Positions 51,298-59,626 of a stretch of DNA of 64,000 bases are shown here, one piece after another; position 1 is the first letter of the stretch, and every line of letters begins with the position of its first letter. Made by a program: the position numbers and the translations under genes. Below the pieces are notes generated by a model that saw only the letters and a list, made by a program, of their open reading frames with translations, had not been told where the DNA came from and did no database searches. The stretch comes from Cylindrotheca closterium (lineage: Eukaryota; Bacillariophyta; Bacillariophyceae; Bacillariales; Bacillariaceae): NCBI GenBank assembly GCA_933822405.4, contig CAKOGP040001980.1, positions 289,198 to 353,197 on the forward strand, given 5' to 3'.

Positions 51298-52485
51298 ATG
51301 ATGGACGACAATAACACACCTGCATATCATCCAAGCCGTTTGGGACCTTATGAGTCGGACGAAGAAGACAACCACCATGATACGGTTCATGCCACCACCA
51401 GGTACCGATATCAAAGTCATCCCCATATCGATGACATTGATCCACACAAGATGGGGATGCTGCCAGCACTGGCAGAGGACTATTATTCTGATGAACTCGA
51501 AAAATATGGTTGGGATGGTATATTGAAAGCAGTTTTCAGTGGAACTCGAGACACGAAGCAGTCACCTCTCAAGATGCTTCGAGACTTTGAGGACACCCTT
51601 GTCCGAAACATCTACTCGTTCATTGCAAGCCAAGCAGCTCGACATGTTAAAATCACGATTCCAGCTGCCCTTGTTGGCCGAGCCGGAGAAAATTCCCGAT
51701 TGCAATTCAATCACGGTAGACATGGTGCAAATTCTTATTCCAGGAGGGAAATCAAGAATGATATCACCGATGTCACTTCCAGTGGATTCGATGATGGTTT
51801 CGTTGCCTTTTCTCGTTGCGGCTATGTTCAGTTTCCTCCACCAGAAAATCGTAATGTCAATATGCTTCCATTCATCTTTGGCAGTAAGGAATCACTACCG
51901 GATGATCTTCGGTGCTATCATTCACTGATTGAACGCTGTCCATACATGAGGGAGGAGATTGGAAAGGTTGGTTACCTAACAGTACACGAGACTTATGTTG
52001 ATACAAGCAAGGCACAGAGACGAGAGGGACTGCACATTGAGTCTCCTGGTGTATTCCAAGATGTTCTACAAGACCAAACATCCTTCAAGCCAGCCCTAGA
52101 GCACCACTGGGGTATGGGAGTTGTGTTTTGCCCGGATCGATTCGAAGGAGGTATTTTCATGGCCTCCAGTGTGGGCAATACTAGCGAGGTATGGGACGCT
52201 CTTGTGGACAAAAACCACCCTGGCATTGTCGATAGACACGGTGGCTGTGAGTATCTACGACCACTTATCGGTAAAGGAACAAAGCTCAAGGCTGGGGAAC
52301 TCATTTGGATGACCGATTGTACTCCGCATGAAGCAATACCGCAAGTGACACCTGGCTATCGCAAGTTTTTTCGTGTCGTGTCGCCGTGTATAACTCACTG
52401 GTATGCTGATCACAACACGAGTAATCCCAAGGTCGAAATTCCAGAGTCGGTAACAATTGTGAAAGGAAACAAGTTTGCGAAGTAG
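51298..52485 (+). CDS. DSBH (2OG-Fe(II)-oxygenase-like) protein
   Basis: 395 aa, one exon, ATG 51298. The N-terminal 60 residues are acidic and His-rich. In the second half a jelly-roll order is visible: REGLHIESPGVFQD, then HHWGMGVVFCPDRFEGGIFM, ASSVGNTSEVWDALVD, LKAGELIWMTDCTPHEAIPQ and RKFFRVVSPCITHWYADH. The HxE (LHIES), the distal His (TPHEA) and a following Arg (YRKFFR) are spaced as the iron- and 2-oxoglutarate-binding residues of the dioxygenase superfamily, with Glu in place of the usual Asp. No substrate can be named. No leader or membrane segment is present. The assignment is by motif spacing and needs a structure comparison. Confidence 0.5.
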   Translation: MMDDNNTPAYHPSRLGPYESDEEDNHHDTVHATTRYRYQSHPHIDDIDPHKMGMLPALAEDYYSDELEKYGWDGILKAVFSGTRDTKQSPLKMLRDFEDTLVRNIYSFIASQAARHVKITIPAALVGRAGENSRLQFNHGRHGANSYSRREIKNDITDVTSSGFDDGFVAFSRCGYVQFPPPENRNVNMLPFIFGSKESLPDDLRCYHSLIERCPYMREEIGKVGYLTVHETYVDTSKAQRREGLHIESPGVFQDVLQDQTSFKPALEHHWGMGVVFCPDRFEGGIFMASSVGNTSEVWDALVDKNHPGIVDRHGGCEYLRPLIGKGTKLKAGELIWMTDCTPHEAIPQVTPGYRKFFRVVSPCITHWYADHNTSNPKVEIPESVTIVKGNKFAK

Positions 52486-52555
52486 ACAGTATTACTATGC
52501 GTTCAGCAAAGTGTCATCCTCCTTTCTAGGTGACATGATTTTTGCTATTCGTGCT

Positions 52556-52603
52556 GTAGTTCATGATGTAGTTCATGATGTAGTTCATGATGTAGTTCAT
52601 GAT
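52556..52603. repeat. 12-bp tandem repeat, four perfect copies
   Basis: Four perfect copies of GTAGTTCATGAT between the DSBH gene and RFC. The unit contains the palindrome ATCATGAT-like TTCATGA overlap, so the array can also form hairpins. It is noncoding. Confidence 0.8.
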
Positions 52604-52675
52604 GAAGAATGAATACATCATCGAAGCATCAACCCTTTCTTTTGTCTCTATGTATTGTCATTTTTTCTCGTCATT

Positions 52676-52687
52676 TTTGGCGCGAAA
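52676..52687 (+). promoter_or_regulatory. consensus E2F/DP site upstream of RFC subunit
   Basis: TTTGGCGCGAAA, an exact match to the E2F consensus TTTSGCGCSAAA, 136 bp before the RFC start codon. E2F/DP control of replication genes at G1/S is conserved in plants, animals and algae. Its use here is inferred from the match and the neighbouring gene. Confidence 0.65.
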
Positions 52688-52822
52688 AAAATCAGTCACG
52701 AGTTGAGTCCACAACTCATCGCATTGATTTCTTGAGCACCAAACAATAAGCACATTTGCTGCAACAAACAGTGCCCTTCTATCCCTGCTTGTTTGCTTGT
52801 GCCCTCCATAATATCAAAAAAT

Positions 52823-54067
52823 ATGTCCACTACAAATGCTTCAGCAGCCGGTGTTCCCTGGGTTGAACGCTATCGACCCAAGTCATTGAAAGACGTCTCT
52901 CACCAAGGCGAAGTTGTTGCGACTCTGCAGAATGCGGTCACCACTGGTCGTCTTCCGCATTTGCTGTTCTATGGGCCTCCCGGAAGTGGAAAGGTAAGTT
53001 TTAAGGATGTGTAATCGAAGTGTGAGTCAACAAGGATTGTAATGCTCATGAAACTCTTCCAGACTTCCGTGGCATTGGCATTGTGCCGACAACTGTGGCA
53101 CCCTTCTCAATGGCGGAAACGCGTTTTGGAACTGAACGCCAGTGATGAACGTGGAATCTCTGTGGTCCGTGACAAAATCAAGCATTTTGCAAGTCTTTCT
53201 GTGGGACAAGTCAATGTACCAGCCAAGCGCAACTTCTTTGGTGGCCCAAAAGAGGACGAGAAAAAAACGATGGACGAAGATGACGAGCAAGAGTATCCTA
53301 ATCCACCCTTTAAGATTATCATCCTGGATGAGGCGGATACAGTGACTGCAGATGCTCAAGCGGCACTTCGAAGAATCATTGTACGTTGCAATGCTCATTT
53401 TGCATTTCTTGTATGACTATGGGCACTTCTGACAATTTAGCATTTGATGAAATGTTTGCTTTTTTAGGAAGCTAACTCGAGAATTACTCGATTCATCTTG
53501 ATTTGTAACTATGTGACAAGAGTGATTGAACCACTGGCTTCTCGTTGTGCCAAGTTCCGATTCCAATCTCTCCCTCCACATAGTATGAAGATGCGTTTGA
53601 ATGAAATTGCTCAAAATGAAGGCTGCTCGGTTACCGATTCTCATTTGGACTCGATTTTGGAGCTTGCCGAAGGAGACATGCGACGTGCTGTCACAACTCT
53701 CCAATCGGCTCATGCATTGGGGAGCATTGACGATCAAGCAGTCGCAGAATTGGCTGGGGTACCGCCAGCCTCGGAAGTGGAAAAGCTCATTCAAGCTTTG
53801 CATTGCAATGAATTTGAACCCATGCGACAAGCTGTTGACGACATTTGTGCCGAAGGATATGCGGGTCAACTTTTACTCAAGGTTTTGCTGGAAAAATTTA
53901 TGGATGCGGATGACTTGGACGAGATGGGACGCGCCAGGTTGGCAATCCGAATAGCCGAAGCGGAACATCGCATGATTGATGGGGCCGATGAATACTTGCA
54001 ACTCATGACTGTCTGTGGCTTGGCCATGCAATGCATCCAAGCCAAGAAAGTAGCAATGGAAGAATAA
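52823..54067 (+). CDS. RFC4: replication factor C small subunit (human RFC4 / yeast Rfc2 type)
   Basis: Three exons, 52823-52993, 53063-53380 and 53468-54067 (introns 69 and 87 bp), encode 362 aa. [20 protein letters not shown] opens the AAA+ domain. Walker A ([13 protein letters not shown]) is split by the first intron between Lys and Thr. [11 protein letters not shown], Walker B ([20 protein letters not shown]) and the SRC arginine-finger motif ([11 protein letters not shown]) follow, then the helical collar domain. RFC loads the PCNA clamp onto primer-template DNA. An acidic insert ([16 protein letters not shown]) before Walker B is unusual but falls in a variable loop. Rfc2/RFC4 is preferred over the other small subunits because of PWVERYRP and the VVxTLxN pattern. 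An E2F site lies upstream. Confidence 0.9.
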
Positions 54068-54183
54068 AATGAATAATTTTTTAAAAACAGTAAGAATAAA
54101 ACATGAAAACAATATTTTAATACCATTGATCTGTCATTTTAGTCGGAGCAGGTGTCTATGAATATTGTCGCGTGACAATACCC

Positions 54184-54957
54184 CTACCTGACTCTTGTGA
54201 CTTGGACCTCAATGTACACGTATTCTCCAGGTACATCCTTTCGAGCATTTTGCACTCGGCGCATTTGCTGTCTAGGGCCAAAGCCTACAGGTAGTGGACC
54301 TGGCTTGCCATCTTCCAAACCATCAACATAGGCCAAACTAGGCGGTATCAGAAGACGACGCACTCCACCAGCTCTCATCCCTCGCATACCCTCATCGACG
54401 CCCTTGATGGCACTGCCATCGCCAACTGTGAATATGAATGGGACTGATCCATTCACCTCACTAGAATCTACAAAGTAGCCATTGGACTTTCGAAGCACCC
54501 ACTGCAGATTCACTCGACTACCCTCCTTGACCTCCTCTCCATTTCCTGGTCTCAAATCGGCATAAATGACACCAGATGACAGTTTCTTGTATGCTTCTCT
54601 TGGGACTGGGGCTTGATCGTCCATATCCCCCAACGCTGCTGTTCCTTGACGATATTCCTCCGACAATGCCTATGAATGCATATAAATGATGACGGATTGA
54701 GCGAGGAGACATTGAAACAGAGCTTGCAAAAAAAAATCGGCAGAGTTACAAACCTTGGAATCAGCAGCATTGGAAATTGTAGGGAGGATAGCCATTGTTC
54801 CAATCGCAAGCGTTTGAGATAATACTTGGCGACGTGCTTCATCGAGATTGGCATTCTCTTGTCCCAAAGCAAAGTTTCGACTTGATGATGCATCATTGAT
54901 TTGCACGAAACCTGAGCAGAGGCTACAGAAGACCAGCGAAAGAACTAAAACCTTCAT
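54184..54957 (-). CDS. thylakoid-lumen FKBP-type peptidyl-prolyl isomerase
   Basis: Two exons, 54754-54957 and 54184-54669, around an 84 bp intron (GTTTGT...TCATAG, phase 0), give 229 aa. A tripartite leader is visible: signal peptide MKVLVLSLVFCSLCSGFVQ (GF at the cleavage point), a short transit stretch, then ARRQVLSQTLAIGTMAILPT with a twin-arginine and a SNA cleavage site. This suggests Tat import into the thylakoid lumen. The FKBP core is degenerate but recognisable (GSRVNLQWVLRKSNGYFVDS, FIFTVGDGSAIKGVDEGMRG, GGVRRLLIPPSLAY, VYIEVQVTRV). Lumenal FKBPs assist photosystem assembly in plants. The role here is inferred. It is divergent from the small protein gene at 55211. Confidence 0.85.
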
Positions 54958-55074
54958 GTTTGCAGACTATCGGATTCCTCTGCAGTTGCAGTGTTTGTGT
55001 ATGACTTAGCTATCGGTGGGCAGTGTCATACCGGTACCGGTATCGTTGACACGGCATCAAAATCTCCGCTATTG

Positions 55075-55082
55075 TGACGTCA
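55075..55082. promoter_or_regulatory. TGACGTCA (CRE-type) palindrome
   Basis: A full CRE/bZIP palindrome centred in the 253 bp divergent promoter between the lumenal FKBP gene and the small protein gene, 118 bp upstream of the former's start. A light- or CO2-responsive role is possible by analogy with diatom TGACGT elements. Confidence 0.4.
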
Positions 55083-55210
55083 GTTGTAGTCCAACGAGTC
55101 AATGTAGTCGATTCTTTTCCCGTCCCTTCGAAACAAAGAAAGATCTTTCAATCACATCTCTTTTGCTCCTAACCCATCATCTACCATCGCCAACATATAC
55201 AAAAGATACC

Positions 55211-55841
55211 ATGTTTGCCGTACGCCCCATCACCACTTCCTTTCAACGAGCTATCATGAATGGTCGCCCAGCCAGTGCACGGTAAGTTCTCGATAAGTTC
55301 TCGATAAGTGGCTGTAGGTTGGATTCTTTCACTTGTCTGCTGACAAGAACCTCATCGTTTCTTTTCTACCTACCACATTTAAAAACCTTCTTTCCATAGT
55401 TTCATGGCCACTATTGTTGATGGTGTCGACTTTGATACAGTCGCTCGAGAATGGCGTTGCAAATGGTCTTCCGATGATGACAAGAAGTCGCTTGCTGAAG
55501 CTCAGAAAGCATTGAATGAAATCCTTAGCGAGGTCAAGGGTGTAGATGGATTCAAGAAAATTGACCGCGTGGTTTGTGGCGGATGCTTGGATTTCAAGGT
55601 GAGTAACTGATGGTCGTTCGCAAGTGCCGCTAGCATGAGAAAACATCAAGTAATCCAACGTAATCTAACTTTTATTTGTATCGTTGAACATTAGGTAATT
55701 ACGTCACTTCCAGCTGGAGAGAAGTTTGCGGCCTGGGAAGCCAGCGGTTTTGCACCAGAAGAAAGTTTCTTGAAGAAGCTCGAATCAATTGACGGCATTT
55801 CTACTGTTGAAACCCAAACATATACGATTATGCCCATGTGA
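55211..55841 (+). CDS. small mitochondrial-type protein of unknown function
   Basis: Three exons, 55211-55281, 55400-55598 and 55695-55841 (introns 118 and 96 bp), give 138 aa. The leader [26 protein letters not shown] is Arg-rich, without acids, and fits a mitochondrial presequence. The mature part is alpha/beta ([80 protein letters not shown]). It has a CGGC motif in the centre, and its strand-helix order could be a ferredoxin-like dimer fold. I recognise no family. The CGGC might bind metal or be redox-active. Its stop codon lies inside the coding end of the convergent phosphatase gene. Confidence 0.7.
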
Positions 55842-56789
55842 AGTCTTTTGGCGGACTAGAAGTAGCATCCTCGTCGGTCGGTTTTGTTTCTTCTTCTTCT
55901 TCGCCCAAGATTCGATTCACGACTAGCGGTTTCCACTTATCATCTCCTTCTTCTTGCTGATAAATACTATAGCAGCAATATCTTGCAACTCCATGTCGAT
56001 CCCAAGTGTTTCCAGTCAAGCTTTCGTAGAGATGCGTCACAGGGCCGCCTAAATATTCCGTAAAGGAATAATTGAATCAGTGTGTTAGAGGCCGAATCGG
56101 TTGATTCCAGCTCAGTTCTCAGCCCGCATAAACTTACCATGAGAAACGAGCAGAATTGTTTCATTGTTGTGAAGTTCGCTCAGTTGCTCCAGCGTTGCGT
56201 GCATTCGTTTTTGTTGAGTCTTGTAGTTTTCAAACAGTGGTGGACGCAAGGAATATGGAGTTTCAATAGAACTCTTGGATTCGTAGTCTATGTCCATCTT
56301 CTTCTTGAGCTCCTCTTCCAAGGCACCCTGCTTCCAATCCAACAGGGGCTGAACGGGTACCTTGGACAATGGATTCAATTTGGATGGATCGAGATCATTG
56401 GCATCAGGACATTCTTTCTTTCCATATCCCCAAGTTCCATCTGTTCCTTCAATCGACCAGCTTCGGAACCAATTTTGATTGAGACTTTCCGCCAACCCCA
56501 GCTCCACTTGCACCTTCAGCATTTCGTCAGAAGCACACAACCCAGCAGCGGTTTGTCGACAGCGATGAAATGGTGACGAATATACAGCAGCAATTGAAGG
56601 CAAATTCAATGTTTTGAGCATGGAAGGTAAAGCCATCCCGAGTGCACTGGCTTGCTGTTTTCCATTTTCTGTAAGTGGAGGATCCCAAGGACGATTCGTG
56701 GTTGAAATCCAATTTTCACCACGTTCTCTCATTGTGTAATCCAACCGTTCTCCGTGTCGGACGACAACTACTACTTTGGTGTTTGGCAT
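55828..56789 (-). CDS. histidine phosphatase (phosphoglycerate-mutase-like) protein
   Basis: Two exons, 56138-56789 and 55828-56048, around an 89 bp intron (GTAAGT...TTTAG, phase 1), give 290 aa. The catalytic RHG motif ([13 protein letters not shown]), the second Arg ([15 protein letters not shown]) and the late His ([10 protein letters not shown]) identify histidine phosphatase branch 1. The closest pattern is the UBASH3/TFIIIC-tau55 type, from the RHGERLDY start and [17 protein letters not shown]. The substrate is unknown (protein Tyr or small phosphate esters in relatives). The last intron falls directly after the catalytic SHG. The C-terminal tail is acidic and Ser/Pro-rich. The final 14 bp of the coding sequence overlap the end of the convergent gene. 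Confidence 0.82.
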
Positions 56790-57140
56790 GATGAATATGG
56801 GTATTGTTCTCTGTAGTCTGTGCGATTTTCCTTTGGACCATCAGTAATGCCACTAATGTAAGCGGGTTTGGATCTCAGAAGGACGGATGACTGTTTGTTA
56901 TATCGTGCAGGTCGACGACTCCTGAAAAAATTCTGCTCGTGTGTTCGAACAGTGGATCGCGAGTGAGGCTAGTCCCGGCCAACGTTAATCTTGTAACCGC
57001 GGCCAAGGATGGCCGCCCCTCATATTTCAAATCATTGGAACGAAATCTTCAAATCAACTCGTCATTTTATTTATTTCGGACCTACCGGTATCCCTTGACA
57101 CTACTACAGTATCAATAAAAGAAGACCATAAAAGAAGACC
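56790..57140. other. divergent promoter region
   Basis: 351 bp between the phosphatase and the membrane protein gene. It ends in a direct repeat of AAAAGAAGACCAT, the second copy of which runs into the ATG of the membrane protein at 57141. No gene or RNA seen. Confidence 0.4.
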
Positions 57141-58100
57141 ATGGTGACAAAGAAGAACAAGAAAAGCACAGCAAACAAAAAGTCCAAAGCTGTCAAGACC
57201 GAGAAGGTCGCTGCAGCAGCAGCAGCAGCTGAGAAGGAACCAGTCGATGAGCCACAAGGAGACATGTTCACGCCGTCGCAACTGGCAGGTCTCATCATGC
57301 TTGGCGTTGGTGCCATGAAGCTCTACGAACTATGGAATGCTTACGATGAAGGAACTTCTGAGGACGGATATTGGTGTATGGCTTATCTGAATGATGAAGT
57401 TACATGTTCGCATCCAAGTTTCCCTTCGATGATCCTTGCCAAGTTCTACTCAAGTGTGAATCTTTGGGTGTTGACGTGTATCATGATCATGGTCGTCTGG
57501 AACTCTGAGACTTATTTCTCCAAGTTGACGACCTGTCTATGTATGAGCCCACTGTCTACGACAATTCTTGGAATCACCATGTCACAGGGAGATCTTGTTA
57601 GTGGCAAATACATTTCCATGATGCTCATTTGCTTTGCCCTGCTTTGTACCTGTGTCCCCAATAGCCGGGAAAAGATTCCTTTCTTGAGCGACAAGCCATT
57701 GAGTTTGACTTCGCAGCCATCCATGTGTCTCATGGCCTTGTTTGCTGTGTCCATGTTTGATGTGGTCCGATTGAGTGGTGGAGAATTTGGCCGTGAGAAC
57801 GCCCTTCTCGAGACTGCTACTTTGTTACCAGAAAAGGCCAAGATTTTGGTCAATTTTTGGTGCTTGGACAAGTTGAGCATGGCTCTTATCTACCTGTTTG
57901 CTCTGTACCATTTCCCTTTGGGCATTCAAGCCAATTTCTTGTTTCTTGTTTCTGGCATGAAGCTGTTGGAAGGAATTGTGCAAATGTCCATGATGTCCGA
58001 GCCATTTCAAAACGGAGGATTGTACCAAGCCATTACGGTGGCGACTGGAATCTTTGCTGCCGTAGCTTCCATGTCCCCAACCAAGACCAAGGCCGAATAA
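57141..58100 (+). CDS. multi-pass membrane protein of unknown function
   Basis: 319 aa from ATG 57141, no intron. A Lys-rich, then Ala-rich cytosolic-looking N terminus (a seven-Ala run) precedes about seven hydrophobic segments: QLAGLIMLGVGAMKLYELW, LWVLTCIMIMVVWNS, STTILGITMSQG, YISMMLICFALLCTCV, SMCLMALFAVSMFDVVRL, MALIYLFALYHFPLGI and AITVATGIFAAVASM. Two short Cys-containing loops (YWCMAYLNDEVTCSHPS) face one side. No family signature is recognised. Location cannot be set: there is no signal or plastid leader. Confidence 0.7.
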   Translation: MVTKKNKKSTANKKSKAVKTEKVAAAAAAAEKEPVDEPQGDMFTPSQLAGLIMLGVGAMKLYELWNAYDEGTSEDGYWCMAYLNDEVTCSHPSFPSMILAKFYSSVNLWVLTCIMIMVVWNSETYFSKLTTCLCMSPLSTTILGITMSQGDLVSGKYISMMLICFALLCTCVPNSREKIPFLSDKPLSLTSQPSMCLMALFAVSMFDVVRLSGGEFGRENALLETATLLPEKAKILVNFWCLDKLSMALIYLFALYHFPLGIQANFLFLVSGMKLLEGIVQMSMMSEPFQNGGLYQAITVATGIFAAVASMSPTKTKAE

Positions 58101-58216
58101 GCAAGCACACTGCTTAGAATTAAACACCATATAAAATTGTAAACAATAGAAGTCGACGATTTTGAACTACAGTAGGACAATGTAATACATGCAATATGCA
58201 ATATGCAATACTGTAG

Positions 58217-59515
58217 CTATATCAATAGTTCCGGATAGTCATCTTCTGGACGATCCGTGAAATCCTTTTTGTTGGATTCAGAAGATTCTTCTTTACCCTT
58301 TTTGTTTTTGCTGTGCCAATACCCAGCAAGGATGGACCCCAAACAGGAATGTACGGTGGCCGACAAGGCTCCTGGCAAACTTGCCACGGGAGACGCCCCC
58401 ATGGATCGGGCCAATACCACCGCCAGAGCCGAGTTTTGCATTCCCGTTTCAATGGAAATGGTCCGACTGGTCACTTCACTAAACTTGAGGCCTACTTTCG
58501 GCACAAAGTATCCCATGGCAAATCCAACACAGTGAAGCATCATGACAGACCCCACAATCAAGGGCAACAGAGCCTTGGAGGACAAAAACATGCTGGAATT
58601 TTGGGATACCACACCTCCACAAATCAAGGACACCAACACCACAGAAGCAAAGGGAGTGAATCTTGAGACTTTACTTGCCAGGTTGGGTAATTTGGCATTG
58701 ACAATCATTCCCATTAGTACTGGCAATAAAATGACGCGGGCTGTGGCTTCGCACAAGGTCCATCCCGACACGTGAATGGCGTTGCCCACCAATACCTTGA
58801 CGAGCAGAGGTGTGACACCGGCGGCTAGAATGGTCGAACACGAGGTCAAGAGGACCGAGAGTGCGACATCCGCCTTGGCAATCAGTGAGACAAGGTTACT
58901 GGCTGTCCCTCCTGGTGAGCAACCCACCAGCGCAATGCCAAGAAAGAGAGATGGACCATAGTCGGGAAGTGGAAGTAGGAACGTGCGACCAATGGCCCAT
59001 GCTGTCAGGGGCATGATCAGAAACTGACACAGGACTCCCGCGGGCACGGCGGCAAAATCTTTGGCCAGCACATTGGTGAAATCCTTCTTTTCGAGTGTCA
59101 ATCCAGTGGCGCACATAACGCTGGCCAGCATCCAACTGATGAGCGTCCCTTGGTTGGTCCATTGGAGGCTAGAAGGTTTCATCAAGCCGAGAATGGCGGA
59201 TCCCAGTACGAAGAATGGAAACGCAGACGTCAATTTGGATAGAATACTATCCAGTTTATTTGTTGCTGTTATACTTTGGACGTCATCACTGCTAGCCGAG
59301 CTCTTTAATGCAAGAGAACTCGTACTGGTACTTGGTGAATACAGCGATGGTTTGGTGGTGGTGGAAGGAATGGATCTCGTCGACAATAGTTTTCCTTGAG
59401 GCGAAACTGAAATGTGCTTGGTAGGATAACCTGGAACGAAGAATCCATAGCTTTCATGCAATAATACCAGTGGCATCGTATAGACGAAGAGTATGCCTTT
59501 TGTATTCATCTTCAT
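58217..59515 (-). CDS. plastid BASS-family (SBF) sodium-coupled transporter
   Basis: 432 aa from ATG 59515. The signal peptide region (GILFVYTMPLVLLHESYGF) ends at YGF-FVPGYP, a plastid-import type cleavage point. A Ser/Thr-rich transit stretch follows. Nine or ten membrane segments hold the SBF hallmarks: LASVMCATGLTLEKKDF, GIALVGCSPGGTASNLVSLI with AKADVALSV (first crossover) and SIETGMQNSALAVVLA with HSCLGSILAGYW (second). This order matches plant plastid BASS carriers, which move pyruvate or other organic acids with Na+ across the inner envelope. Which substrate is used cannot be told. Only 111 bp separate its start from the divergent fumarate reductase gene. Confidence 0.87.
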   Translation of the reverse strand: MKMNTKGILFVYTMPLVLLHESYGFFVPGYPTKHISVSPQGKLLSTRSIPSTTTKPSLYSPSTSTSSLALKSSASSDDVQSITATNKLDSILSKLTSAFPFFVLGSAILGLMKPSSLQWTNQGTLISWMLASVMCATGLTLEKKDFTNVLAKDFAAVPAGVLCQFLIMPLTAWAIGRTFLLPLPDYGPSLFLGIALVGCSPGGTASNLVSLIAKADVALSVLLTSCSTILAAGVTPLLVKVLVGNAIHVSGWTLCEATARVILLPVLMGMIVNAKLPNLASKVSRFTPFASVVLVSLICGGVVSQNSSMFLSSKALLPLIVGSVMMLHCVGFAMGYFVPKVGLKFSEVTSRTISIETGMQNSALAVVLARSMGASPVASLPGALSATVHSCLGSILAGYWHSKNKKGKEESSESNKKDFTDRPEDDYPELLI

Positions 59516-59626
59516 CTTGCAGCTGCGTGAGAGGTACAGTACCTACTGTAGATTTTGTTGACAAGCAAATATGATCAAGATGTTGATGGTCGATGGAATC
59601 CAGAATCCGGGATTCAGGTTTTCTGA

